Numbered from the stretch's first letter, positions 9,174-19,500 are shown. The stretch: 64,000 nt of DNA from CAYYKK01 sp046351395 (GCA_046351395.1 JAXLYP010000014.1:1-64000); one strand, 5' to 3'. The notes: generated by a model from the letters alone, not told the origin. Numbers and translations are program-made.

Positions 9174-11468
9174 ATGCGCGTCGAATGCATCGGGGGAGGG
9201 CCGGCGGGCCTTTACTTCGCCCTCCTCACGAAGAAAGCGCACCCGCGCCGAGAGGTCGTCGTGCGCGAGCGGAACAAGCCGCTCGACACGTTTGGGTTCG
9301 GCGTCGTCTTTTCGGACGCGACGCTCGAGCGCCTCGCGCGCGCGGATCGCGCGTCACATGACGCGATCACGGAGCGGTTTTACCACTGGGACGACATCGA
9401 CGTCTGGATCGACACGGAGCGCGGCCCGGTCCGGCATCGCTCTCGGGGCCATGGGTTCTCGGGCATCTCGCGGCGGACGCTCATCGAGATCCTGACGAAG
9501 CGCGCGGTGGAGCTCGGCGTGGACGTCCGCTTCGAGGACGACGCGCCGCCGGGCCGCGCGATCGAAGCGGATCTCGTCGTCATCGCGGACGGTGTGAACA
9601 GCGCGCACCGGGACCACGACGCGAGCACGTTCGGGCCGCACATCGACGTGCGCCCGAACCGGTTCGTCTGGCTCGGGACGACGTTCCCGTTCGAGGCGTT
9701 CACGTTCTACTTCAAGAAGACACCCCACGGCCTCTTCCAGGTGCACGCGTATCGCTACGAAGAGGGCAGCTCCACGTTCATCGTCGAGTGCTCGAACGAC
9801 GCGTTCCTCCGATCCGGCCTGCGCGAGGACGACGAGGACGCGACGATCGCGTACTTCGAGGAGGTGTTCGCCGCGGAGCTCGCGGGCCACCGGCTCCTCA
9901 AGAACCGGTCCAGGTGGCGCCAGTTCCCCGTCATCCGCAACGAGCGGTGGCACACGGACAACCGGGTCCTCATCGGGGACGCCGCGCACACGGCGCACTA
10001 CTCGATCGGCTCGGGCACGAAGCTCGCGATGGAGGACGCGATCGCGCTTCGCGAGCAGCTGGACGCCCACGTCGGCGCCGACCCCGCCGAGTCGCTCCGA
10101 GCGGGTCTCGCCGCATACGAAAAGGAGCGTCGGCCGGTGGTCGAGTCGATCCAGCGCGCCGCGCAGGTGAGCCTCGAGTGGTTCGAGAACACGGAGCGGG
10201 CGATGCGCCATGATCCGCTGACGTTCACGTTCTCGCTCCTCACGCGCAGCTTGCGGGTCACGCACGAGAACCTAGCGAAGCGCGATCCCGCGTTCGTCGA
10301 GGAGGTCGATCGCGCGTTCGAGCGGGCGAGCGAGGCGGAGACGCGGCAGCTGCTCCCCCCGCGCGCGGATCACAAGACCACCCCGCGCCCGCCCATGTTC
10401 ACGCCGCTTCGGCTGCGAGACCTGGTGCTCCCGAACCGAGTCGGGGTCTCGTCGATGTGCATGTACAGCGCGAAGGACGGCACGATCGACGACTTCCACC
10501 TGGTGCACTTGGGCTCGCGGGCGATCGGCGGCGCGGGCCTGGTGATGACGGAGATGACGAACGTCTCCGCGGACGGCCGGATCACGCCCGGCTGCGCGGG
10601 CCTCTACACGGAAGAACACGCGCGAGCGTGGAAGCGCGTGACCGCGTTCATCCACGCCCACAGCCCCGCGAAGGTCGGCATGCAGATCGGGCACGCGGGC
10701 CGCAAGGGCTCCACGAAGGAGCCCTGGTTCGGGATGGACGTCCCAATGGACCCCGCCGATCACCCGTGGGCGCTGCTCGGCCCGTCGCCCATCCCGTGGT
10801 CGCCGGCGCACCTCACGCCGCGCGAAATGACGGAGGAGGACATGGAGCGCGTGAAGGGCGACTTCGTCCGATCCGTCGAGCTCGCGAAGGAGGCGGCCTT
10901 CGATCTGATCGAGCTCCACGCCGCGCACGGATACCTCCTCGCGACGTTCCTCTCCCCGCTCACGAACCACAGGAGCGACGCGTACGGAGGCTCGATCGAG
11001 AATCGCCTCAGGTTCCCGCTCGACGTCTTCAGGGCGATGCGCTCGGCCTGGCCGGCCCACAAGCCCACGAGCGTGCGCGTGTCCGCCACCGATTGGGCGC
11101 GTGGCGGCACCACGATCACCGATCTTCTCGCGATCGCGCGCGCCTTCCGGGACGCGGGGTGCGACATCATCGACGTGTCGGGTGGCAGCACTGTGCCCGA
11201 TCAGAAGCCCGCGTACGGACGCCTCTACCAGGTCCCCTTCAGCGACGTCGTGCGCAACGAGGCGAACATCCCGACGATGACCGTCGGCAATATCTCCTCG
11301 TACACGGACGTGAACGGCGTCCTCGCTGCGCGCCGCGCAGACGTGTGCCTCATCGCGCGTGGGCACCTCTTCGACCCCTACTGGACGCGCCACGCCGCTC
11401 AAGCGCAGGGCTACACCCTGCCCTGGCCCGATCCCTACGGCGTCATGGCGTTCTACAACCCCCGGTAG
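9174..11468 (+). CDS. Anthraniloyl-CoA monooxygenase/reductase-type fused flavoprotein
   Basis: A 764-residue two-domain flavoprotein. Residues 1-390 form an FAD monooxygenase: CIGGGPAGLYFALLTKK, the DG motif VVIADGVNSAHR, and the GD motif RVLIGDAAHTAHYSIGSGTK. From about residue 400 an old-yellow-enzyme domain follows (FTPLRLRDLVLPNRVGVSSM, VGMQIGHAGRKGS, HAAHGYLLATFLSP, YGGSIENRLRF). This order is that of 2-aminobenzoyl-CoA monooxygenase/reductase of Azoarcus and of enzymes annotated as salicylyl-CoA 5-hydroxylase. They hydroxylate and reduce an aromatic CoA thioester in aerobic anthranilate or salicylate breakdown. No CoA ligase or downstream beta-oxidation gene is in the window, so the substrate is unproven. 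It lies between the fused sheath gene and the T6SS locus. Confidence 0.88.
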   Translation: MRVECIGGGPAGLYFALLTKKAHPRREVVVRERNKPLDTFGFGVVFSDATLERLARADRASHDAITERFYHWDDIDVWIDTERGPVRHRSRGHGFSGISRRTLIEILTKRAVELGVDVRFEDDAPPGRAIEADLVVIADGVNSAHRDHDASTFGPHIDVRPNRFVWLGTTFPFEAFTFYFKKTPHGLFQVHAYRYEEGSSTFIVECSNDAFLRSGLREDDEDATIAYFEEVFAAELAGHRLLKNRSRWRQFPVIRNERWHTDNRVLIGDAAHTAHYSIGSGTKLAMEDAIALREQLDAHVGADPAESLRAGLAAYEKERRPVVESIQRAAQVSLEWFENTERAMRHDPLTFTFSLLTRSLRVTHENLAKRDPAFVEEVDRAFERASEAETRQLLPPRADHKTTPRPPMFTPLRLRDLVLPNRVGVSSMCMYSAKDGTIDDFHLVHLGSRAIGGAGLVMTEMTNVSADGRITPGCAGLYTEEHARAWKRVTAFIHAHSPAKVGMQIGHAGRKGSTKEPWFGMDVPMDPADHPWALLGPSPIPWSPAHLTPREMTEEDMERVKGDFVRSVELAKEAAFDLIELHAAHGYLLATFLSPLTNHRSDAYGGSIENRLRFPLDVFRAMRSAWPAHKPTSVRVSATDWARGGTTITDLLAIARAFRDAGCDIIDVSGGSTVPDQKPAYGRLYQVPFSDVVRNEANIPTMTVGNISSYTDVNGVLAARRADVCLIARGHLFDPYWTRHAAQAQGYTLPWPDPYGVMAFYNPR

Positions 11469-11562
11469 AGCGCGCCGAAGCCGCTCGATCGGCCGCGGCT
11501 CCGTCCGCGGAATCCAATGAGCGCGCCGAAGGCGCTCGATCTGCCGCGGCTCCGTCGCGGAA
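11468..11562. repeat. Two direct copies of the palindromic repeat
   Basis: Two 44-45 bp copies at 11468-11512 and 11519-11562 (period 51) share GAGCGCGCCGAAG, GCTCGATC and GCCGCGGCTCCGT, then GCGGAATC. Each has two fold-back parts: the GAGCGC...GCGCTC half and the CCGCGG...CCGCGG half. The first copy has CCGCTC where the second has GCGCTC. They fill the gap between the flavoprotein gene and tssC, which converge, in front of the hairpin at 11576-11602. Related copies are at 87 and 23641. Confidence 0.75.
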
Positions 11563-11575
11563 TCACAAACGACGA

Positions 11576-11602
11576 CGGCCGCGGTCTTGAGGACCGCGGC
11601 CG
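11576..11602. terminator. Hairpin between convergent genes
   Basis: A perfect 11-bp stem, CGGCCGCGGTC and GACCGCGGCCG, closes a TTGAG loop. It lies 32 bases beyond the tssC stop and about 110 bases beyond the flavoprotein stop, so it could serve both. No clear T-run follows on either strand. Confidence 0.6.
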
Positions 11603-11633
11603 CGCCGCCATCGGGTGATGCTTGGTTACGCGC

Positions 11634-13112
11634 TCATTCCTTGTCGAGCTTGCCGACGAGGGAGAGCGTGAAGAACGCGCCCATGTACTTGAAGTGCGGG
11701 CGGACGCGCATGTCGACCTTGTACCAGCCCGCGTTGCCCTCGACCTCGGTGACGATGATCTGGGCTTTGCGGAGCGGGCGGCGACCGCGGATGGCCGCGC
11801 TCACGACCTCTTGATCCGCGACGTACTGACCGATCCACTCGTTGAGCTCGCGCTCGAGATCGACGCGCTCCTTCCACGAACCGATCTGCTCGCGCTGGAG
11901 CACCTTCAGGTAGTGCGCGATGCGGCACATGATGAACATGTACGGGAGCTGCGTCCCGAGGCGGTAGTTCATCTCGGCCGCGCGGCCCTCCTCGCTCTGA
12001 CCGAAGTACTTCGGCTTCTGCACGGAGTTCGCGGAGAAGAAGCACGCGTTGTCCGAGTCTTTGCGGAAGGTGAGGCCGATGAAGCCTTCCTCCGAGAGCT
12101 CGAACTCGCGGCGCTCCGTCAGCATGACCTCGGTCGGGATCTTCGTCTGGATCTCGCCCATGGCCTCGTACTGGTGCAGCGGCAGGTTCTCCACCGCGCC
12201 ACCCGCTTGCGGACCGATGATGTTCGGGCACCACCGGAACTTCGCGAAGCTGTCCGCGATGCGCGACGCGAGCGCTGCGGTCGCGTTGCCCCAGCAGTAC
12301 GCGTCGTGCTTGCCGACCACGTCCTCCTCGTAGTTGAACGCCTTGACGGGAACCGTGTTGGCGCCGAACGGAAGGCGAAGGAGGAAGCGCGGAAGGAGCA
12401 GGCCGACGTAGCGCGAGTCCTCCGTCTCACGGAAGGACTGCCACTTCGTGTACTGCGGCCCCTCGAAGATGCTCTTCAGGTCCTTGAGGTTCGGCAGGTT
12501 GAGGAAGTCCTTCAACCCGAAGAACTGCGGACCGGCGGCCGCGAGGAACGGCGCGTGCGCCATCGCCGCGACGGACGCGCACTTCTGGAGGAGCGCGATG
12601 TCCTGCGGGCCCGGGCCGAAGTCGTAGTTCGAAACGATCGCGCCGTAGGGGCGACCACCGAACTGGCCGTACTCCGCGGAGTACACGATCTTGTAGAGGC
12701 CGCTCTTCGGCACCTCGGGGGAGTCCTCGAAATCGGCGAGGAGATCCTCCTTGGAGCAGTTCAGCACCTCGACCTTGATGTTCTCGCGGAAGTCCGTGCG
12801 GTCGATCAGGAACTTCAGGCCGCGCCACGCCGACTCCAGCTTCTGGAACGCCGGGTGGTGCATGATCTCGTCGATCTGACGCGAGAGCTTCTGGTCGAGC
12901 TCCGCGATCAGCGCGTCGACGAACGCCTTGTCGACCTTCTCCCCCTCGCGCTTCGGCGCGACGAGCTCCGCGATGAACGCTTGGACGCCGCGCTTGGTGA
13001 CCTCGTAGCCTTCGGACTCCGGAGCGACCTTCGCCTCCGAAAGGATCTCGTCGAGCAGCGACGAGCCTTCGAGGTTCGCGGCTGCGCCCGCGGATTGCGT
13101 TTCCGTCGCCAT
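11634..13112 (-). CDS. tssC: T6SS sheath large subunit TssC (VipB/ImpC)
   Basis: A 492-residue sheath subunit that pairs with TssB to form the contractile tube around Hcp. Typical blocks are MHHPAFQKLESAWRGLKFL near residue 85, NCSKEDLLADFEDSPEVPKS, YGQFGGRPYGAIVSNYDFGP, YCWGNATAALASRIADSF and TEVMLTERREFELSEEGFIG, ending LSLVGKLDKE. The length is normal for the family. Only three bases separate it from tssB upstream, so the two are translated from one message. It is the last gene of the minus arm and is followed by the hairpin at 11576-11602. Confidence 0.96.
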   Translation of the reverse strand: MATETQSAGAAANLEGSSLLDEILSEAKVAPESEGYEVTKRGVQAFIAELVAPKREGEKVDKAFVDALIAELDQKLSRQIDEIMHHPAFQKLESAWRGLKFLIDRTDFRENIKVEVLNCSKEDLLADFEDSPEVPKSGLYKIVYSAEYGQFGGRPYGAIVSNYDFGPGPQDIALLQKCASVAAMAHAPFLAAAGPQFFGLKDFLNLPNLKDLKSIFEGPQYTKWQSFRETEDSRYVGLLLPRFLLRLPFGANTVPVKAFNYEEDVVGKHDAYCWGNATAALASRIADSFAKFRWCPNIIGPQAGGAVENLPLHQYEAMGEIQTKIPTEVMLTERREFELSEEGFIGLTFRKDSDNACFFSANSVQKPKYFGQSEEGRAAEMNYRLGTQLPYMFIMCRIAHYLKVLQREQIGSWKERVDLERELNEWIGQYVADQEVVSAAIRGRRPLRKAQIIVTEVEGNAGWYKVDMRVRPHFKYMGAFFTLSLVGKLDKE

Positions 13113-13115
13113 CTA

Positions 13116-13610
13116 TCACTCCCCTTCTTTCGCAAGACCGAGCTCCCCGATCAGCTTGTTGCGCTGACCCGGGTCACCCAGGATCGACTGGATCTTGTTG
13201 CGGAAGGCCTTCTCGTTGCCGAGCGGGCCCTTGAGCGCGGTGAGAGCGGCGCGGAGGTCGAGCAGCTTCTTGAGCTCCGGCACCTGGTTCGCGATCGCCT
13301 CGGGCTCCATGTCCGAAAGCCGGCGGAACTTGAGGTTCACGCTGAGCTCGCTGTCCTGCTCCTCGGTCAGCGTGTCCTTCACGTTCATGGCCACGCTGAG
13401 CTTCTGCTCGGCCATCACCTTGTTGAAGTTGTCCTTGTCCACGTTGACGGGCTTGCGCTCCTCGAGGGGGCGCGGGTCGGGGCGCTGCGTGTAGTCGCCC
13501 AGCATCAGGAGCTTCAGCGGCAGCTCGACTTCCTCCTTGGCGTTCCCCGTCGCAGGTTTGTACGTGATGTTCACGCGTTCTTTCGGTGCGACTGATCCCT
13601 CTTTGCTCAT
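13116..13610 (-). CDS. tssB: T6SS sheath small subunit TssB (VipA/ImpB)
   Basis: A 164-residue protein of usual TssB length. Family blocks are RVNITYKPATGNAKEEVELP, LKLLMLGDYTQRPDPRPLEE, RKPVNVDKDNFNKVM, KFRRLSDMEPEAIANQVPEL and KKLLDLRAALTALKGPLGN. The contact surfaces for TssC and for ClpV-driven disassembly lie in this family's N- and C-terminal parts. It sits three bases before tssC and 106 bases after tssA. It is much closer to standard TssB than is the N-terminal half of the fused protein at 7260. Confidence 0.95.
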   Translation of the reverse strand: MSKEGSVAPKERVNITYKPATGNAKEEVELPLKLLMLGDYTQRPDPRPLEERKPVNVDKDNFNKVMAEQKLSVAMNVKDTLTEEQDSELSVNLKFRRLSDMEPEAIANQVPELKKLLDLRAALTALKGPLGNEKAFRNKIQSILGDPGQRNKLIGELGLAKEGE

Positions 13611-13716
13611 GCTGCTGGCTCCTTGTTTCGTCTAGTGAACCCGATGGGGCTCCGAGGATATGTAAACGGACCTGTTTGATCCAGGCCCTTTCGCGCGTCG
13701 ATTTCGACCTCTACCG

Positions 13717-15330
13717 TCACTCCGTTTGCGTCGATTTCAGGGCCGCTACGGGGTCGAGCAGGCACAACCGTTCGAACGTCGTCGCGAGCTTTGCGCGCAT
13801 CGCTGGGTCCTCCGAAGCGCCGTACGGGCCCCTGCGCGCCCGGTAGAGGAGCGCGTACAGATCCGCGGCCGTCGTCGGATCCCAGTCCGGTAGGGAGTGC
13901 GTCTCGGAGACGCGCTCGAGCACGTCGAGCTGGGATGCGGCGAGCTCGGCGATCCCCCCATCGAGGCAGATCCGCGCGATCTCCAGGCGTCCCTTGAACT
14001 TCAGCGACGGGACGCTCGACGCGTTCACGGCGCGCATGAGCGTCGCGATGGCGCGCGGCACGTCCCCTTCGGAGACGGCCTTGCGCGCGTCGTCGATCGC
14101 CTTGTCCATGGGGTTTCGGGCCCCGCCCCCGCCGCCCGCCGCGACCGTCGGGATCCAGGCCTTCGTGTCTGCGCTCGCGAACGGCGTTCCGTCCTCGAAG
14201 GACATTTCGGGGAGCTTCGGCGCGAGCGCGAGGAGCATCCCGAGATCCCGCACGACGACGTCGCGCGCGCGCGCAAAGTCCTCGCCGGCGTTCTCCAACG
14301 CCGTGACCACCCACCGGTGCGCGTCGAGCCAGAGCGGCGACGCGGCGACGCAGTCCTCGGCCGCCGTGAGGAGCGATGCCCAATCCGAGGCGGCAGCGAG
14401 ATCGGCGAGCCCTGGATCGGTGGGCGCCGGGATCGCGGTGCGGCCGTTCTCGTTCGGCGGCTCGCCGCCGAGCACGGCGAAATGCGCAATTCGGTTAAAC
14501 CTGTATCCGAGTGGATTCACCGGATCCGCGCCGCGGACGACGGCCGCGGCCTTCACGAAGAGGGGCGTGAGCGTCGCGAGGGTCTCGAGCGCAGACCCGA
14601 GGTCGACGATCGCGTCGGCGCTCGGCCCCGCCGTCGGCTCGCCGTAGTACACCGCCGCCTCGGACGGCTCCGGCGTGTACACCGCGGGCTCGGAGGACTC
14701 GTAGGTCGTCACCGGAGCGGCCTCGCTCGGAGGTGGCGGCGGCGGCGGCGGCGGCGCTGGCGCGGCCGGTGCGCGCGAGAGCACCGACCGGAAACCTTCT
14801 CGGAACTTGCTGAACCCGCCGTAGGCCTCGCCGAGGCGACTCGAGAGATCGCTGTCTACGGCCTTCTGCATCTGATCGATCGCGAGGCAGAGGTCCCGGT
14901 CCTTCGGCCCCGGGTTGAGGTTCATGATGTGCGGACCGACGACGTCCGAGAACGTCCCGACCGCGTTGCCGCGCGTCTTGGGCCGCTTCAGGTTCGGGTA
15001 CATCGTGTCCCAGTAGCGGTCCGTGAGCTCCTTCACGAGGACGAGGCCGTCGAGCAGGCCCTGCAAGCCCGCCGTGTGAGCCTTGCCCATCGCGTAGAAG
15101 AGCCCGAGGCGAAAATCCTTGGTCTTCTCGTTGAGGAGCTCCTCCGCGTTGTTGCCGACGGTGCCCCACTCGATCTTGCCGCCCTCGACGGCAGTGAGCT
15201 TCGCGATCTCGACGCCGATCGCGTCGAACAGTTCGTCGTACTGGCAGTCCTCGCCAACGCCGCCGTTGATCGGCGCCGCGAGCGATTCGATGCGCTCCTT
15301 GGCGGCGTTGATGACGTCTTCGACCGACAT
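13717..15330 (-). CDS. tssA: T6SS protein TssA, long VasJ-type
   Basis: A 537-residue ImpA-family protein that organises baseplate and sheath priming or the distal end of the growing tube. The N-terminal ImpA domain is clear (LTDRYWDTMYPNLKRPKTRG near residue 105). A proline run (PAPPPPPPPPPS, near 195) separates it from a C-terminal helical domain containing MSFEDGTPFASADTKAWIP, the hallmark of VasJ-type TssA. The ATG at 15330 has no better alternative upstream. It precedes tssB on the same strand and probably shares a transcript with tagF, tssB and tssC. Confidence 0.92.
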   Translation of the reverse strand: MSVEDVINAAKERIESLAAPINGGVGEDCQYDELFDAIGVEIAKLTAVEGGKIEWGTVGNNAEELLNEKTKDFRLGLFYAMGKAHTAGLQGLLDGLVLVKELTDRYWDTMYPNLKRPKTRGNAVGTFSDVVGPHIMNLNPGPKDRDLCLAIDQMQKAVDSDLSSRLGEAYGGFSKFREGFRSVLSRAPAAPAPPPPPPPPPSEAAPVTTYESSEPAVYTPEPSEAAVYYGEPTAGPSADAIVDLGSALETLATLTPLFVKAAAVVRGADPVNPLGYRFNRIAHFAVLGGEPPNENGRTAIPAPTDPGLADLAAASDWASLLTAAEDCVAASPLWLDAHRWVVTALENAGEDFARARDVVVRDLGMLLALAPKLPEMSFEDGTPFASADTKAWIPTVAAGGGGGARNPMDKAIDDARKAVSEGDVPRAIATLMRAVNASSVPSLKFKGRLEIARICLDGGIAELAASQLDVLERVSETHSLPDWDPTTAADLYALLYRARRGPYGASEDPAMRAKLATTFERLCLLDPVAALKSTQTE

Positions 15331-15454
15331 AGGTGCGGGAGACTAGCAGGACACCAGCGGGCGATTGCAAGCAGGACCCGAAGCGCCCCCAGGGGGTGCT
15401 CGGCCGTCCTCGATCAGCGCGCTCTACCCGAGGTGGACGACGGGCTGCTCGCGC

Positions 15455-16426
15455 TCAACCAGCGCTTTGGAGGAACGCAGCGATCGGCTGATCGGTCACG
15501 GAGACCGCGCTATCCAGCTTGGGCGCGAGGCGCGCCCGAGACGCCTGCTCGTCGGCCGTGGGGAGCCCACAGAGCTCGGCGACGTGCTCCGCGCCCCCGG
15601 TCGGGGCGATGATCTCACGGAGCGACGCGACGTGCGGGTGGCCGAGGTGGATCAGCGCCGTCTGCTGCGGTGTCCAGAACGTGTTGAGGAGGGTCTGCTT
15701 CCAGCCCGAGAGGCGGAGCACGAGATCCATCCACACCGCGGTTGCATATGCATCACCAGGACCGATAGGGAGGCGCATCGCGAGGCCGGTCTGCGGCAGC
15801 TCGTTCCCCTTGAAGGGCTCCACGACCTCGGCGACGTTCGACAGCACCCAGTAGCGGCTCGCATCGCTGCCGAAGCCCGTCTCCCAGAGCGCCTTCATCG
15901 AGTTCTCGGACGCCCATTTGCGGTACTTGCCGCTCGTCGCGTCCGGATCCTCGAGCGACGGGACCTCGATGCGAGAGACGCGCTCGAGGAACGCGTCGAC
16001 GCCCCAGCCGCGCCCCTGCGTCGCCGTCTCGTACGCGGCGGTCAAGAAGGGCCAGAGCGCGATCGGGAGGCACGCGCCCGCGCCCACGAGCTGGCCGTAA
16101 TCGTAGGACGCGAACACGACCATCGGGTAGTTCCGGCCGACCGTGTCGCGGCTCGCGGCCCACGCGCCCACCATGCCGCGCCCCGGGAGATCTTCGCCCT
16201 TCGTCTCACCGCGGTAGATGAAGAGCCCTACGGACTGCTGGTACGCGGCGTCGAACCCCTGGGCGAGGCTTCGCTGCGCGAAGTCCATCGCGCCGCCGAG
16301 CCAGCGATCGAACGAGCCGACCTCCTCGCCTCCCGCGTTGTGACGGATGAAGTCACCCGTCGCTGGGAGCTTGCCAAAGCAACCGACGAACGGCGGCCCG
16401 GAGGGTTTCTTCTTTCGCCAGAACAT
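15455..16426 (-). CDS. tagF: T6SS regulator TagF
   Basis: A 323-residue TagF-family protein (N-terminal block FVGCFGKLPATGDFIRHNAG, then SFDRWLGGAMDFAQ). In studied systems TagF holds the T6SS off after translation, acting on the Fha/membrane complex beside the PpkA/PppA phosphorylation circuit. Many family members are short or fused to a PppA phosphatase; this one has a single extended domain. The start at 16426 lies only 25 bases downstream of the terminator-like hairpin at 16452-16477, so its transcription may be reduced relative to tssM. No PpkA or PppA gene adjoins it. Confidence 0.9.
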   Translation of the reverse strand: MFWRKKKPSGPPFVGCFGKLPATGDFIRHNAGGEEVGSFDRWLGGAMDFAQRSLAQGFDAAYQQSVGLFIYRGETKGEDLPGRGMVGAWAASRDTVGRNYPMVVFASYDYGQLVGAGACLPIALWPFLTAAYETATQGRGWGVDAFLERVSRIEVPSLEDPDATSGKYRKWASENSMKALWETGFGSDASRYWVLSNVAEVVEPFKGNELPQTGLAMRLPIGPGDAYATAVWMDLVLRLSGWKQTLLNTFWTPQQTALIHLGHPHVASLREIIAPTGGAEHVAELCGLPTADEQASRARLAPKLDSAVSVTDQPIAAFLQSAG

Positions 16427-16451
16427 CGACGAGCGATGAATACCAAAAGCA

Positions 16452-16477
16452 AACGCGGCGCAAAAGAGCGCCGCGTT
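16452..16477 (-). terminator. Hairpin with T-rich tail between tssM and tagF
   Basis: A perfect 10-bp stem (AACGCGGCGC and GCGCCGCGTT) with a 6-base loop. Read on the minus strand, in the direction of transcription, it is followed by TGCTTTTGG. It lies 34 bases after the tssM stop and 25 bases before the tagF start, and so could terminate or attenuate inside the T6SS arm. Confidence 0.65.
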
Positions 16478-16510
16478 CGTTTCGATGAATCGTCTCCCTC
16501 GGGTCGACCG

Positions 16511-19500
16511 CTACTTCCCACCCCCGAAGTTGTCCCCGATGGTCGGCGGGCAGTTCATGTTCCGGAAGAAGCTGAGCGGGAAGGGATGGTTCGCTCGGCT
16601 CGGTTTGACCGTCATGGTGACGGTGATGGGTGGCGCCGCCATCTGCCACGTGACCGCGAAGGTGCTGTCGTCGTCCTTCACTGCGGTGATGGAGTCGGAC
16701 GACTCGAACAGGCGGAACACACCCCAGGGCCCTTCGCGAACGATCTCTTCGTCGAGCCCACCAGCGCCGCGGACCTGGATGCGCGCGCCCTTCGTCTTCC
16801 CCTTCCCCGGCCACGTGAACGCGGTCTGGAACTCCTTCTCGTTCCGATAGCGGCGGATGTCACCGTCGATCTCGAAGATCACCTCGCTCACGATGGGGCT
16901 CACCGTCGTCAGGTTGATGAAGAAGTCCACGCTGGGGTCATCCGATCCCGATGACCAGAGCGCGTCCGTGATCTCGTCTGCGCGCTTGAGGCAGTTGTAC
17001 ATCAGGCCGTTGAACACCTTCGGCCCCTGCGCCTTCTTCGGCTGATCGCCGATGTCGCCCATGAGGTCGCCGGTGGGAACGAACTCGTGCCCCTGCTTGA
17101 CGTGGAACTCCTTGAGGTGGTTCTCGTAGAAGCCCCAGAGCACGCCGTCCTTCGGCTTGAAGAACTTCTTGAAGTCGTCCCACGAGGCGTCGCGCGTCGC
17201 CGTCCGGTTGAACGGGTAGCGGTCCTTGATCGTGTTCTTGTAGGGCGGCCAGACCTCGACCTCCCAGAGACCGCTCGCCGAGCCTCCCGCGCCGCGGAGC
17301 GCCGCGAGGTACCCCTGACGGAGGGGGTTCATGAGCATCTCGGTCATCAGGCGGCGGCCGAGATCGTCCATCGCCTGCAGGTCCTTTTGCGCGTTCTTGA
17401 CCGCTTCGGTGAAGAGCTCCTTCGCCTTCTTCGGGCTCGTCGGTCCGGGCGCGGACTCCTCGAGGATCTCCATCTCCGCCGCGAGGGCCTTGAGCTCACC
17501 GACGTAGCGGTCGAGCTGCGCGTCCTTCGGGGGCTTCGGCGCGGGAGCCACCTCGTCCGGCTGTGCCTTCACGGGTTCTGGCGTCGCCGGAATGCCGAAC
17601 TCCACCATCGATTGGAAGCGCTTGGGGATCGGGTCCACCCACTCGATCTCCTTTGGACCCATGAGGTCTTCGGGCCGGATGCCTTGCGTCTTGGAGGAGA
17701 ACCGCCGCTTGAACCGCTCGACCACCTGATCGACGAGCCCGCCGTCCTGCGTGACGGAGCTCGGCAGGCCCGACTTCGGCTTCACGAACTGCGTGTTGTC
17801 CTTCAACGTCTGGAGGAGGCGCTGATAGGGCCAGTCGGGCGTCGAGAGGACGCGGTACTCGCCGATCGCGGAGGCGTTCGTCGTCGGCTCCTTCACCTTG
17901 ATGTCCTTGAAGAAGTTCTCCCAGGCCTGGATGTACTCCGCGATGTATTTGTCGCGCACGGCCTTCGCGAACCGCTTCGCCGCTTCCTCCTGGTTCTTCT
18001 CCTCGACCGCGAACGGTACGACCCACGCCTCGCGCTTGAGCACGTCCGTGATGCCGGTGATGCTCTTCAGGATCGCGTCGTGCGCCTTCGCCGTGTAGAT
18101 GCCGAGCACCTCGACGGGGCGCTCTTTGCGATCGGGGTGGTTGTAGACGTTGTAGCTCGCGATCACGCCGCTGCCGTTGCCCTTGTCGAGGACCTCCGGC
18201 CGATCGAAGAAGATCGACTGCATCGAGACGTCCGGGTACATCTTGTCGTCCGGCTCGGCGTTCGGGTTCGTGCTCTTCTTGGTCTTGAGCGGCTCGATGA
18301 ACAGCTGATAGAGGCGGTCCTTCAGCTCACCGGACTTCAGAAGGTTCCGCGTGTTGTCGACCTTGGCCCGATCGAGATCCTGCGGCTTGACGTTCCCGTC
18401 CCGGAGCAGCTCGACGTAGTACTTGACGTGCGGTTCGAGTCGCTCGCGGAGATCGTTCGCGTCGGCGTTCGACGCCATCTGCAGCTTCTCGACCCAATCC
18501 GTCGTCAGCTCGTCCACCTCGAAGTCGAAGTACTCCTGGTTCTTGAGGTGCCCGTCCTTGTCGCCGAGCAGCAGGTACGTCTTGAGGTTGTCGTAGTCCT
18601 CCCCGTACGTGTCGCCGCCACGCGCCGCGTCCAGCTTCTGCTCGATGAGCGTGCGCGTCGGCCCCAGGAACCCGGTCTGGAGCTCCGCGACGTACTGCGC
18701 GCGGACTTGTTCGTCGAGCTTCTCGCCCTGGTACATCGCCCAGGTGTACGTGAGAGGCGGACCGTCGGTGTCCCAGCTGTGGAGCTTCTGACTGTGTGAG
18801 CGGAGCTCGTTCAGCCGGCTCACCGCGGCGATCGGGTCGTTCCAATCCTCCTTGGTCGGCGCTTTGGCGGTGATTTGGTTCGTCTCGTCGACGAGCGCTC
18901 GGTTCTTGAAGAACGAGATGACGGCCGGGATCAGGATGAGCGCGGAGACGAACGCCGCAGCCGCGAGCACCGCGAGCTTCTGGAGACGGCGGCGCCGGAG
19001 CTCCCCCGCCGTGACGGCCGCGATGTACTGATCCGGGAAGATGATCGAGCTGAAGACGTCCTTCAGGAAGTAGCTCTTCCCCTCCTTGGCGACGTCGCTC
19101 TCTTGGTCCTCCGCGAGCTTCAGACCGAACGCGCGCCCCATCACGCCGACGACGCGGTCGAGGGGCTTGCCTTCCTGCGTGCCGCTCGTGAAGTAGAACC
19201 CGCGCAGATTCGGCGCCGTCGATCCCCCCTCGAAGGCCTGCTTGAGGAAGTCGGCGAGCGGACGCTTGACGGCCGCGAACTCGAGGGGGAACTGGTAGAT
19301 CTTCTCCTTCATCGAGCGGCTCCGCTCGCTGTTCAGCCGCTTGAGGCCGCGGAGGTGGAGCTGCTGGACGAGGATCGCGAACTCCTCCTCGAAGCGACGA
19401 CCGTGATCCGTGATCCCAGCGTCGAGGCGGTACGTCGCGCCCCACGGGGTCCCGCGCTCACTCTTCTTCAGGTCGTTGAAGAACTCGACGAACCCGGCGA

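Noticed and set aside
11622..13595. Long plus-strand reading frame opposite tssC and tssB
   Set aside because: It mirrors well-conserved T6SS genes on the minus strand and shows no family of its own.
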